A stretch of 64,000 nucleotides of DNA from Corynebacterium macginleyi (lineage in GTDB: Bacteria > Actinomycetota > Actinomycetes > Mycobacteriales > Mycobacteriaceae): positions 85,406 to 149,405 of the forward strand of contig NZ_REGE01000004.1 in the NCBI RefSeq assembly GCF_003688935.1. Direction: 5' to 3'. Under the pieces are notes generated by a model. It saw only the letters and a program-made list of their open reading frames with translations. It was not told the origin of the DNA and ran no database searches. The position numbers and the translations under genes are program-made. Shown piece by piece: positions 17,787 to 25,981 of the stretch. Position 1 is the stretch's first letter, and each line of letters starts with the position of its first letter.

Positions 17787-18440
17787 ATGAGTTCATCACC
17801 GCCCAAAACCGTGGCTCCGAGCACGCGAGCGCCTGTCATTAATGAAAGATTGGCACGCGAACACCCCGATGCGCAGTGCGAACTCGATTTTGATTCTCCC
17901 CTTCAGCTCTTAGTCGCCACGGTGCTCTCCGCGCAGTGTACGGATGCGCGCGTGAACTCGGTTACTCCTGAGCTTTTCCACACCTATCCCACCGCCGCCG
18001 ATTATGCGGCGTCCCGGCGGGAGGATTTGGAAGCCATCCTGCGCCCGCTGGGGTTTCAGCGGGCAAAGGCGGGGTATCTCATGGGCATAGGCGAGCGCCT
18101 AGTCTCTGAATTCGATGGCGAGGTGCCACAGACCGTGCAGGAACTTACCTCCCTGCCCGGGGTCGGCCGCAAGTCAGCGTTGGTGGTTCTGGGTGATGCC
18201 TTTGGGGTACCGGGCCTTACAGTGGATACGCACTTCAGCCGCCTGATGCAGCGCCTTGAGCTGACGAGGGAAAAGACGCCGGTGAAGATAGAAAGGGATA
18301 TTGCCAAGCTCATTGTAAAACCCGAGTGGACGGTTTTTTCTCACCGGGTAATTTTTCACGGCCGGCGAATCTGCCATGCCCGAAACCCAGAGTGCGGGAA
18401 TTGCGTGGTGCGGGATCTGTGCCCGGCTGCATTAGGCTAG
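17787..18440 (+). CDS. nth: endonuclease III (DNA glycosylase/AP lyase)
   Basis: Removes oxidised pyrimidines and cuts the abasic site. The HhH motif LPGVGRKSALVVLG carries the catalytic lysine, VDTHFSRLMQRLEL holds the catalytic aspartate, and four cysteines (CHARNPECGNCVVRDLC) bind the 4Fe-4S cluster. Start choice is uncertain: ATG 17787 (217 residues) and ATG 17775 are both possible; a further upstream start would run through the divergent small gene. Followed after 4 bases by the thioredoxin-like gene. Confidence 0.93.
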   Translation: MSSSPPKTVAPSTRAPVINERLAREHPDAQCELDFDSPLQLLVATVLSAQCTDARVNSVTPELFHTYPTAADYAASRREDLEAILRPLGFQRAKAGYLMGIGERLVSEFDGEVPQTVQELTSLPGVGRKSALVVLGDAFGVPGLTVDTHFSRLMQRLELTREKTPVKIERDIAKLIVKPEWTVFSHRVIFHGRRICHARNPECGNCVVRDLCPAALG

Positions 18441-18444
18441 CGGT

Positions 18445-19032
18445 ATGAAAAAATACGTCTTCGGCACCGTCATTGCGGCCATTATCACTGCTGTCCTCGT
18501 GGTAATGGGAGTAATGCAGCTGCGTGGCGATGATACCGGCGCAGGCGGTGCCGCGTCCGGCAATGCGGCCGGCCAGGGGATAGCCGATCGCCCGGATTGC
18601 CCCGCGGGCCCCATCGCTGGAGTGGATTTGGAGTGCCTGGGTGGCACTGACACAGGTGACGTGGGCGCTGGTGAAGGGAACCATACGGATGCGGGCATTA
18701 CCATCGCCAATGTATGGGCGTGGTGGTGCGAGCCGTGCCGCGCAGAATTACCCTACTTTGATGAGGTGGCAAAGTCTCATCCAGAATGGAAGGTCATTGG
18801 GATCCACGCGGATAAAAATGCCGCCAACGGGGCTGCTTTTCTCAACGATGTGGGAGTAGATCTGCCGAGCTTCCAAGACTCACATAATAGTTTTGCTGGC
18901 GCGCTAGGCCTGCCAGGCGTGGTTCCTGTGACCGTCATTTTCCGCGATGGGGAAGTGCTAAAGCAGGCGGCCCAGCCGTTTACCTCTGCGGCCGAGATTG
19001 AAAAGACGGTCAAGGAGGCGCTTGCTGGATGA
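18445..19032 (+). CDS. exported TlpA/thioredoxin-like protein
   Basis: A 195-residue protein anchored by an N-terminal helix (residues 4-25), a Gly/Ala-rich linker, then a thioredoxin fold with WWCEPCRAELPYF as redox CXXC and a cis-Pro segment GVVPVTVIF. It probably reduces or rearranges disulfides outside the membrane. It overlaps the Nudix gene start by 4 bases and follows nth, the order of Rv3674c-Rv3672c. Confidence 0.85.
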   Translation: MKKYVFGTVIAAIITAVLVVMGVMQLRGDDTGAGGAASGNAAGQGIADRPDCPAGPIAGVDLECLGGTDTGDVGAGEGNHTDAGITIANVWAWWCEPCRAELPYFDEVAKSHPEWKVIGIHADKNAANGAAFLNDVGVDLPSFQDSHNSFAGALGLPGVVPVTVIFRDGEVLKQAAQPFTSAAEIEKTVKEALAG

Positions 19033-19730
19033 GTGAGTTATGCCCTGAGTGCGCACCCGACTGGATAAAACCCGCGCTCGGCGTTGATGTAAGTCAAGTG
19101 CAGGAGCTTATAGGGCAGCGGCAAGCATCGCAGCTTAATGGCACGGAGGAAGAGGTGCCAACCAAGCGGGAAGCTGCGGTGCTGATGCTATTGAACGGGC
19201 AGAGCATGGAGGATGGTGAAATTTTGCTCACGCACCGCTCGCCGTCCATGCGCTCGCATTCCGGCCAAATTGCCTTTCCTGGCGGCCGGCGGGATCCGGG
19301 GGATACATCGCTGGTCGATACTGCGCTGCGGGAGGCATGGGAAGAAACCGACCTGCAGCGCCATTCCGTTACACCCCTAGAGCAGTGGAAGCAGTTGCAT
19401 ATTCGTGCCACGGGTAATCCGGTAAGCCCCATCTTGGCGCATTGGCACCAGCCGGGTGAGGTCTACCCCGCTAGCCCGGCGGAGACCGATGATGTGTTTT
19501 TCGTCCCGATCAAGGAGCTCATTGACCCCCGCAACCGCCTGCTGGTGGGTTTCAAACAATGGCAGGGCCCGGCGTTTTATGCCAATGGCTACGTGATTTG
19601 GGGTTTTACTGCCGGGGTGCTGGCAGCATTATTGGATCATTCTGGGTGGAGCGTACCGTGGAATAACAATTCGGTCTTAGACCTGCGTGACACCCTCAAA
19701 AAGTCCCGCAATAATGAGAAGATGTCTTAA
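19029..19730 (+). CDS. Nudix hydrolase, CoA-pyrophosphatase type
   Basis: A 233-residue protein whose Nudix box GGRRDPGDTSLVDTALREAW continues into EET, with the LLTHRSPSMRSHSGQIAFPGG lead-in found in the NudL/CoAse branch (UPF0035). Likely cleaves CoA or a related nucleotide diphosphate. ATGA overlap with the thioredoxin-like gene indicates translational coupling. Confidence 0.85.
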   Translation: MSELCPECAPDWIKPALGVDVSQVQELIGQRQASQLNGTEEEVPTKREAAVLMLLNGQSMEDGEILLTHRSPSMRSHSGQIAFPGGRRDPGDTSLVDTALREAWEETDLQRHSVTPLEQWKQLHIRATGNPVSPILAHWHQPGEVYPASPAETDDVFFVPIKELIDPRNRLLVGFKQWQGPAFYANGYVIWGFTAGVLAALLDHSGWSVPWNNNSVLDLRDTLKKSRNNEKMS

Positions 19731-19792
19731 TTGCCCGCGCGCTTAAGGCGCCGGGGGACGTACGAAACTTCGATAGAGAAAGAACCAAAGCC

Positions 19793-20989
19793 ATGACTGC
19801 TGCGCTCATTGTTGACGGCCTGATTGTGCTTGCCGTGGTAGCAGCATTGCTCAGTGGTTGGCGCAATGGTGCGCTCGCCGCAGTGCTCTCTGCCATCGGT
19901 GTGGCCGCGGGCCTCGTGGCGGGCATCGCCGTAGCGCCGCGCGTATTGCGCACAGTGGACGAGCCTTCGCTACGCCTGCTACTGCTCGTCGGAATTTTGG
20001 TTTTGCTGGTGGGCATTGGGCAAATAATTGGTTCTTCCTTGGGTACGAGCGTGCGTGACCGCATGAAGGCCCGCAGTACCCAGCGGATAGATTCTCTGTT
20101 TGGCGCGGTGTTCCAGTTCTTCATTGCCCTCATCGTTATATGGATGATTTCCATTCCCGTAGCCACCAATTTGGGTGGATCCGCAGGGCAGGTGCTGCGC
20201 GATTCCCGCATCCTGAGTAACCTCAACGCCGCTGCCCCGCCGCGTCTGGCTTCTCTTCCCAATGGTGTGGCGGCAATGCTGAATGAATCGGGGCTTCCGC
20301 CCTTGGTCTCGCCGTGGGAAAAACCTATCAGCGGCGAGGATGTCGAAGAGCCAGCCCCGAACGTACAGGACCCGGAGCTGGTGCACAGAATGCGCCCGTC
20401 CATCATTCATGTGCTTGGCGACGCCGAAGTATGTTCCCGCCGCCTCATGGGTTCCGGTTTTGTGGTGGACAATGACTATGTGGTCACCAATGCCCACGTC
20501 GTAGCCGGCACCCAAAGGGTGAAGTTGGATACGAAGCTCGGACTGAAAGATGCCACGGTGGTCTACTACAACCCAGAGGTCGATATCGCCGTCCTGCACG
20601 CGCCGGATCTAAACATCCAGCCCCTGCCATGGGCGCAGCGGCCGGCCCAGACCGGCGATGATGCCATGGTTATGGGTTTTCCACACTCTGGGCCTTTTAA
20701 TGCGGAGATGGCCCGCGTACGCGATCGCATCACCATTGCGGGACCAGACATTTACTCCCAAGGCCGGGTCGAGCGCGATTCCTATATTGTGCGCGGCAAT
20801 ATCCAACAGGGAAATTCCGGCGGCCCCTTAGTCAATACCGCAGGCGAGGTTTTAGGCGTCATCTTTGGCGCCTCAGTGGACGATTCTGGGACTGGATACG
20901 CGCTGACCGCTGACGAGGTAATTGGCCAGATCGGAGATGTGACCCAACTGACGCTTCCAGTAGAAACGGGCGAGTGCGTGGCGCACTAG
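19793..20989 (+). CDS. MarP-like membrane serine protease
   Basis: A 398-residue protein with four N-terminal membrane helices of the CvpA type and an outer trypsin-like domain. The triad is visible: His in VVTNAHVV, Asp in VDIAVLHA, Ser in GNSGGPL. Cys214 and Cys395 stand at the positions of the MarP disulfide in M. tuberculosis Rv3671c, which keeps that enzyme active and is needed for acid and oxidative stress survival. Neighbours (Nudix before, EphE after) are also conserved. Confidence 0.9.
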   Translation: MTAALIVDGLIVLAVVAALLSGWRNGALAAVLSAIGVAAGLVAGIAVAPRVLRTVDEPSLRLLLLVGILVLLVGIGQIIGSSLGTSVRDRMKARSTQRIDSLFGAVFQFFIALIVIWMISIPVATNLGGSAGQVLRDSRILSNLNAAAPPRLASLPNGVAAMLNESGLPPLVSPWEKPISGEDVEEPAPNVQDPELVHRMRPSIIHVLGDAEVCSRRLMGSGFVVDNDYVVTNAHVVAGTQRVKLDTKLGLKDATVVYYNPEVDIAVLHAPDLNIQPLPWAQRPAQTGDDAMVMGFPHSGPFNAEMARVRDRITIAGPDIYSQGRVERDSYIVRGNIQQGNSGGPLVNTAGEVLGVIFGASVDDSGTGYALTADEVIGQIGDVTQLTLPVETGECVAH

Positions 20990-21022
20990 CCTCCGTATTG
21001 AATCCGCGTAGGGCAATCCGCC

Positions 21023-21931
21023 CTATGCGTCGAGCCATCGGCGCAGTTCGTCGATGAACTTCTCGGGGGCCTCAAGGAAGGGCAGGTTTTTGGTGCCTGG
21101 AATCGAGGTGGCGCTAAAACCAGCGCTCGCGCGGAGGGCAGCCCGCTGGATGACGGGGTTCCACAAGCGTTGTTGGGCGTGAATGAAAAGGACGGGACGC
21201 TTGACTTCTAATTCGGACCAGTTCAAGGGAACCACGGCGGTGCGCATTCGGTGGTTCCACAGGATTCCGCGGCGCACCTTGCCAATCCGGGAGGCGCGCA
21301 GGCGCAGGGCAAGGATGGACTCTATGGCGGCATCGGCAAGCGCGGGGCCCGTATCCAGGCTGAGCTCCTTGCGGTAGGCCCGGGGGCTGAGTAACAGGGT
21401 ATTTGCGCGGGTGACCCTTGGCATGTGGCAGAGGAGGGAACGCAGGATCATCCACCCAAAATCCCAGGGTCGGGCGGCGATGGCGCGGCGGATATCTACG
21501 GGATGTGCGGCCGAGACGGAGACCAAGCCGCGCACCCGATTGGGGCGTTCGGCTGCCAGGCACCACGCCACTGCGCCACCGGTATCGGCGCCAACGATAT
21601 AGGCATTATCGTGCCCCAACGCCTGGATGAGGCCATCGAGATCCCCGACCAAGGTGCGGATATCCTGGCCGGGATCGATGGGTGGCTTATCGGACATGCC
21701 GAAGCCGCGCATATCTAGCGCGGCGACGTGGTACCCGCACTGGGCGAGCGGCGCGATGACTTCCTGAAAATCGAACCAGCCGCCAAAAGCGCCGTGAATA
21801 AACGCAACGAGGGGATCTGCGCTATCACCCGCTATGGCCACGTGTAGGCGGATGCCCCGGGTGTAGATAAACTCGTGCGCGAATGGCCCTTCTAGCTCGA
21901 CTGTTGAGGGAGGAAGTGGTGTTAAGCCCAT
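21023..21931 (-). CDS. alpha/beta hydrolase, EphE-like
   Basis: A 302-residue alpha/beta hydrolase resembling epoxide hydrolases. The oxyanion segment is IHGAFGGWFDF and the nucleophile elbow GADTGG offers Asp, as in epoxide hydrolases and dehalogenases. The usual C-terminal histidine (GHF or GHW before E-x-P) is replaced: the segment reads SIPGTKNLPFLEAPEKF without His. The protein may therefore be inactive or use another base. Position beside the MarP-like gene matches Rv3670 ephE. Confidence 0.7.
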   Translation of the reverse strand: MGLTPLPPSTVELEGPFAHEFIYTRGIRLHVAIAGDSADPLVAFIHGAFGGWFDFQEVIAPLAQCGYHVAALDMRGFGMSDKPPIDPGQDIRTLVGDLDGLIQALGHDNAYIVGADTGGAVAWCLAAERPNRVRGLVSVSAAHPVDIRRAIAARPWDFGWMILRSLLCHMPRVTRANTLLLSPRAYRKELSLDTGPALADAAIESILALRLRASRIGKVRRGILWNHRMRTAVVPLNWSELEVKRPVLFIHAQQRLWNPVIQRAALRASAGFSATSIPGTKNLPFLEAPEKFIDELRRWLDA

Positions 21932-22009
21932 GGAGGACTATGCGCCTTTCTATGTGTGCAGAAAATCCGCCCAAGGAAAAGCTGAGGCGGATTTAGTGGT
22001 GCGTCCAGT

Positions 22010-22513
22010 TTAGGTGTACAGGCCGTGAGTGTCCTTCCGGTCCAGCGATTTTTGTGCCTTGCCTGGAATCAGGTTTTTGAGTTCCTTGGTGGAATCAATG
22101 GTCTTCTGCGGCGCCTTAATTTTCTTGACGTTCTTGAGGCCTAGCAGGGCAAGGGCACCGGCTGCCACGATCATCACGAGGAAAACGATTAAGAAGGCAG
22201 CCCAGCGCTCCAGCCAGACGGCGAGGAGCTCAGCGAGGAAGAAGAAAAAGAAAAAGGAGCTGTACAAAGCGATGATGCCGGCTGCACCGAAGAAGCCAGC
22301 GCCGATGCCACCCTTTTTTGCGGACTGCGCTAGCTCCGTCTTGGCCAGCTCGACCTCAGAGCGCACGAGCTGGGACATCTGCTCGGTGGCATTGGAGACC
22401 AACTTGCCGATGGAGGTTTCGGAGGACGATGCATCAACATCGCTCAAAGGAATCGAATTAACCTTTGGTGCGAATTGATCGGTGCCGTCAGTAAATAATC
22501 CATCGTTGCTCAC
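22010..22513 (-). CDS. holin-X-like membrane protein (Rv3669-like)
   Basis: A 167-residue protein with an acidic N-terminus, an amphipathic helix LVRSEVELAKTELAQSAKK and two membrane helices (about 72-95 and 102-125), the layout of the actinobacterial phage-holin superfamily and DUF1469. No lysin is near, so a phage role is unlikely; function unknown. Basic tail after residue 128. A good GAGGAG-like site precedes its ATG. Confidence 0.75.
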   Translation of the reverse strand: MSNDGLFTDGTDQFAPKVNSIPLSDVDASSSETSIGKLVSNATEQMSQLVRSEVELAKTELAQSAKKGGIGAGFFGAAGIIALYSSFFFFFFLAELLAVWLERWAAFLIVFLVMIVAAGALALLGLKNVKKIKAPQKTIDSTKELKNLIPGKAQKSLDRKDTHGLYT

Positions 22514-22645
22514 GATTAATTCTCCTCGTTTTGATCTAAACCTTGCTACGGCCCCAATTGTAATGGAAACAGCGTGGTTTTATGATGCCATGCCAACGCA
22601 AGGGGGCCTGCGGGGCTCTGGGCGTTTAGGGCTATCCTAATATAT

Positions 22646-23356
22646 ATGTCAGAAAATGACGTGTTGTCTCCGTTGTTTCGCCTTCCCGGGGTGCAAGAAA
22701 GTGCGGGAAAAGCTGCGGCTGCCATTGCGCGCGCCCACCGCAGACCGGCCGGGTTGCGTAGGTACGAGATCATCTCTGCGGAGTCTTTGATGCGCGGGGC
22801 GCGCGCCAGTGTTGCCTTGGATGGGCATGCCATCCCCCCACATCCTGGCCCGGGCGATGTGAAAAGCGGGCCGCTGGCCGGCGCGGTCAGCGCGTACTCT
22901 ATGGCGGCACCTGAGGTGGTCGATTCCACCGTCCGTACCTTTGCCCGCGCGCCCCTGCAAGTGTTCGCGCGCATCGACGTTGCTGCCGGCGGGACCGGGA
23001 TTCCCACCGGTGATACTGCGCGCTTGCAGGGCCTCGCGTGCCTGATTGCGCAGGGTAGTGGTCCTGCATTCCGCGATCTTTTACCGAGCGTCGTGCACGC
23101 CGAAATCGCGGTCGGCCAATTCTTTGGCCCACGCAGCGGTGTGGTGGCGCGCGTTGCGGCCCGCCTTGCCGCCATGCACACCGGCTTTGATCCCCGCGGG
23201 TTTGCCGTGCCAGAGGTGTATTTTCATCGTCACTCCAAGGCCTACCACCAGTGCCGCGCGAACTACCGCGATAGGCCTGGCGAGGTGGTGCTTTTCCATC
23301 TCGCCGCCTGGGCGGTAGGCGGTAGAGAAGCCGATGCCATTGCCCGCGCGGCCTAA
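22646..23356 (+). CDS. Fic-like fold protein with degenerate active site
   Basis: A 236-residue protein resembling Fic-domain enzymes, which transfer AMP to hydroxyl groups. The region around residues 150-210 keeps the helix and tail (FGPRSGVVARVAARLAAMH then VPEVYFHRHSKAYHQCRANY) but the catalytic HPF-x-D/E-GNGR is absent: no His and no GN are present at the motif. The N-terminal SAESLMRGARASVALDG also resembles the Fic inhibitory/alpha helix region. The resemblance is by eye and moderate. It stands just before the 6C RNA. Confidence 0.5.
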   Translation: MSENDVLSPLFRLPGVQESAGKAAAAIARAHRRPAGLRRYEIISAESLMRGARASVALDGHAIPPHPGPGDVKSGPLAGAVSAYSMAAPEVVDSTVRTFARAPLQVFARIDVAAGGTGIPTGDTARLQGLACLIAQGSGPAFRDLLPSVVHAEIAVGQFFGPRSGVVARVAARLAAMHTGFDPRGFAVPEVYFHRHSKAYHQCRANYRDRPGEVVLFHLAAWAVGGREADAIARAA

Positions 23357-23477
23357 CCGTACGCCACCATGCTAGGTGAATGGTGAACATCCATTCGGTG
23401 CTCTTTAGCGCCGTGCGGGTAGGATATTTCCCCTAGCTGTTGTGATCGGGTAATGAACGTGTCATAATTATCGGTGC

Positions 23478-23579
23478 AAGGCCCCGATATACCGTGCGGC
23501 CTGCCCCGGCTCGCCCCCCGAGGCCGGGTTACTGACGGCCCGCGCGCACCCCCCCGATGCGCGGGCCGTCACCTTTTAT
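23478..23579 (+). ncRNA. 6C RNA (B11-type small RNA)
   Basis: Two consecutive hairpins each expose a C run. First: CCCGG (23505-23509)/CCGGG (23524-23528) with CTCG/CGAG inside and a loop of C's (run of six C at 23514-23519). Second: GACGGCCCGCGC (23534-23545)/GCGCGGGCCGTC (23559-23570) with seven C's in the loop, followed by CTTTTAT. This is the 6C motif of actinobacteria, and in M. tuberculosis it (B11) lies likewise beside ssd (Rv3660c). TAATTA at about 23465 would be the -10. The C loops bind G-rich sites in target messages in mycobacteria. The 5' end is estimated. Confidence 0.85.
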
Positions 23580-23657
23580 CCACAGTTATCCACAATGTTT
23601 TGTTGAAAATTGCAACTAATTCAGTGCTAAGTGGTGGCTTGTGCGCACTTATCCACA
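23576..23657 (+). promoter_or_regulatory. three consensus DnaA boxes before ssd
   Basis: TTATCCACA occurs exactly at 23576-23584, 23586-23594 and 23649-23657, all on the plus strand. The first overlaps the U tract of the 6C RNA terminator. This matches the consensus DnaA-binding site and precedes the ssd start by 55 bases. No dnaA, dnaN or AT-rich unwinding region is here, so this is not the origin; it may regulate ssd-tad or titrate DnaA. Confidence 0.65.
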
Positions 23658-23711
23658 GGCGGGAGGACTCGTCCCTAGTGTAGTTGGCGCGGATGGTTCA
23701 GGCTAGGGGGC

Positions 23712-24782
23712 ATGAATACAGCACACTCTCGCTCCACCATCGTCGTCGCCATAGGCGAGGAATCCCTGCGCGCCGAGGCGGTTCATGCGGCCGCCGCGAC
23801 CAACTACCAGGTCATCACGGTAACCGATCCCCGCGATATTCCGCGCAGCCTTGCCAGGGCCTATACGATCTTGGTTGATGCGCTCATGGCGCGTGTTATC
23901 GCCTCGGCCCAGGCCGGACAGACTGCGCCCATTCCGGTGCTGTTCCTCGCCGCGGACCCAGGGCCCATCGATTATGAAGCGGCGCTTGCCTGCCATGCGG
24001 AGCGTGCCTTTATTATTCCCGCGGAAATTAAAGACTTGCTGGAGGCAATTGCTCAGGCTGCGCATCCGCCAGAAGAGCGCCCCGGTGCCGCCACCATCGC
24101 GGTGGTCGGTGCCAGTGGTGGGGTAGGGGCCTCTACCTTTGCCGCTGCTCTGGCACGTTCCCACTGCATGGCTGGAGAGCAGTCGCGGGCGCTGCTTATC
24201 GATGCCACCGCGCACTCCGGCGGACTCGATCTCCTCCTCGGTGTGGAAACATCACCAGGTGCCCGCTGGCCGGACCTCAACATTGGCGATGGCAGCATCG
24301 ATGCCGCCGATCTCTACCGTGCCTTGCCATCCACCGCAGATGGCATAGCGGTCCTATCCGCAGCGCGCAGCACGGTCAAAGACACCTTTAAGCTAGACGC
24401 CACGCTAGTGGCGGCGGCCACCTCTGCGGCGCATGCCGGCGAAGGCCTGTGCATTGTGGATTGCACGGCGGAAAATATCCCGGCGACCTGCACACACGTG
24501 GTGCTGGTGGTGGCCGCGGAGGTGCGCTCGGCAGCGGCAGCCGCACAACTCATTCTGCGCCTGGATGAAGCCCGGCGAGACATCGTGGTAGTCCTGCGCC
24601 AACGTCAGTGGGCAGCGCTGAGCGCGCCTGAGATAGAAGACATCATCCATCACCGGGTCAGTGCCCAATTGCCTACCGTGCGTGGGCTGACCCGCAGCAT
24701 TGAGATAGGCGGCTTACCAGCCAGGCTTCCCGCAGCATTGTCCAAAACCGCCCGTGCTGTGCGCGAGGAGGTAGGGGTATGA
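23712..24782 (+). CDS. ssd: Ssd/TadZ-like MinD-family protein
   Basis: A 356-residue protein with an N-terminal receiver-like domain (about 1-115) and a MinD/CpaE-type P-loop domain. Its Walker A reads VGASGGVGASTF: the two lysines of the deviant Walker motif are missing, so ATP hydrolysis is doubtful. Rv3660c at this place was named septum site-determining protein; the domain layout and the tad genes directly downstream fit TadZ/CpaE, which places the pilus machine in the cell. ATG 23712 follows CTAGGGGG. It overlaps tadA by 4 bases. Confidence 0.85.
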   Translation: MNTAHSRSTIVVAIGEESLRAEAVHAAAATNYQVITVTDPRDIPRSLARAYTILVDALMARVIASAQAGQTAPIPVLFLAADPGPIDYEAALACHAERAFIIPAEIKDLLEAIAQAAHPPEERPGAATIAVVGASGGVGASTFAAALARSHCMAGEQSRALLIDATAHSGGLDLLLGVETSPGARWPDLNIGDGSIDAADLYRALPSTADGIAVLSAARSTVKDTFKLDATLVAAATSAAHAGEGLCIVDCTAENIPATCTHVVLVVAAEVRSAAAAAQLILRLDEARRDIVVVLRQRQWAALSAPEIEDIIHHRVSAQLPTVRGLTRSIEIGGLPARLPAALSKTARAVREEVGV

Positions 24783-25981
24783 GCGAGGCGATGGAAAGCT
24801 CGGCTGAGACCATGGAAAAGACCATAGAAAAGATGCAACGTGTTATTGCCGCCGAACCGAATCTGGTCCACGACGCCTCCACTTTGGCCCGGCGGATTCG
24901 CGAGGAAGCCGGAGTCATCAGCGATGTCGCCGTAGTGGATCTGCTCCGGCGCTTGCGCCAGGATGCGACCGGCATGGGGCCACTGGATAGTTTATTGGCC
25001 CGGCAGGGAGTAACCGATGTCGTGGTTAATGGCCCCGAGGATGTTTTTATGGACCGCGGTGAGGGGTTAGAACGCAGCGATATTACCTTTCGCAACGATG
25101 CGGAGGTGCGCCAGTTAGCCGCCCGCCTGGCCGCGGTCTCAGGCACACGGCTCGATGATGCCCAGCCTTTTGCCGATGGCCGCGTGACACGCCCAGATGG
25201 CGTCGTGCTGCGCGTGCATGCCCTTTTAAGTCCACCCGCAGTAGGCGGGACGTGTATTAGCCTGCGCGTATTGCGGCAGGCGCAAACCACCCTGCCACAG
25301 TTGGTGGCCAATGGCACGGTACCCGAAGACATCGGCCAACTGCTTGCCGCGATGGTGGACAAGCGAGTGTCTTTCCTCGTTATCGGTGGTACCGGTTCTG
25401 GCAAGACAACGCTGCTCTCAGCGCTGTTGGGGGCCGTATCCGAGCGGGAGCGCATCGTGGTCATCGAGGATACGGCGGAGCTATCACCCCATCACCCGCA
25501 TTGCGTGAGCATTATTTCGCGCCGGGCGAACGCGGAAGGTAGTGGGGAAATTACCATGGCGCACTTGCTGCGGCAGGCGTTGCGGATGCGTCCAGACCGC
25601 ATTGTCGTCGGCGAGATCCGCGGCCCGGAAGTAGTCGATCTGCTCGCCGCGCTAAATACGGGCCACGACGGCGGCGCGGGCACCTTGCACGCCAATTCTC
25701 TTTTTGAGGTACCCGCCCGCATGGAGGCCCTCGGGGCACTCGGCGGCCTGGACCGCAGCGCCCTGCACTCACAATTGGCGGCCGCCGTCAACGTGGTCCT
25801 TACCATGGAGCGCACCCCACACGGTCGACGTCTCGCCCATATCGGCGTCTTAGAGGGCAATCCGGTAACCCCGCGTATTGTTTGGAGCGCAACCGAGGGA
25901 CCCGCGCCCGGCTTTGCGGAATTTTCCGCCTCCCTGCTGGAGGAACCGCACCAAGGCCCAGGGGGTCAGGCAGATGCTTAG
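24779..25981 (+). CDS. tadA: TadA-type secretion/pilus ATPase
   Basis: A 400-residue hexameric motor ATPase (VirB11/CpaF type) that powers pilus assembly at the inner face of the membrane. Walker A is GGTGSGKTTLL, followed by the Asp box VVIEDTAEL, the His box and the Walker B region RPDRIVVGEIRGPEVVDLL, then HDGGAGTLHAN. Starts in an ATGA overlap with ssd and overlaps tadB by 8 bases, so the genes are translationally coupled. Confidence 0.92.
   Translation: MSEAMESSAETMEKTIEKMQRVIAAEPNLVHDASTLARRIREEAGVISDVAVVDLLRRLRQDATGMGPLDSLLARQGVTDVVVNGPEDVFMDRGEGLERSDITFRNDAEVRQLAARLAAVSGTRLDDAQPFADGRVTRPDGVVLRVHALLSPPAVGGTCISLRVLRQAQTTLPQLVANGTVPEDIGQLLAAMVDKRVSFLVIGGTGSGKTTLLSALLGAVSERERIVVIEDTAELSPHHPHCVSIISRRANAEGSGEITMAHLLRQALRMRPDRIVVGEIRGPEVVDLLAALNTGHDGGAGTLHANSLFEVPARMEALGALGGLDRSALHSQLAAAVNVVLTMERTPHGRRLAHIGVLEGNPVTPRIVWSATEGPAPGFAEFSASLLEEPHQGPGGQADA

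Noticed and set aside
22010..22513. Prophage holin
   Set aside because: Sits in a conserved chromosomal block without lysin or other phage genes.
23576..23657. Chromosomal origin at the DnaA boxes
   Set aside because: No dnaA-dnaN-recF genes nearby and no AT-rich unwinding region.
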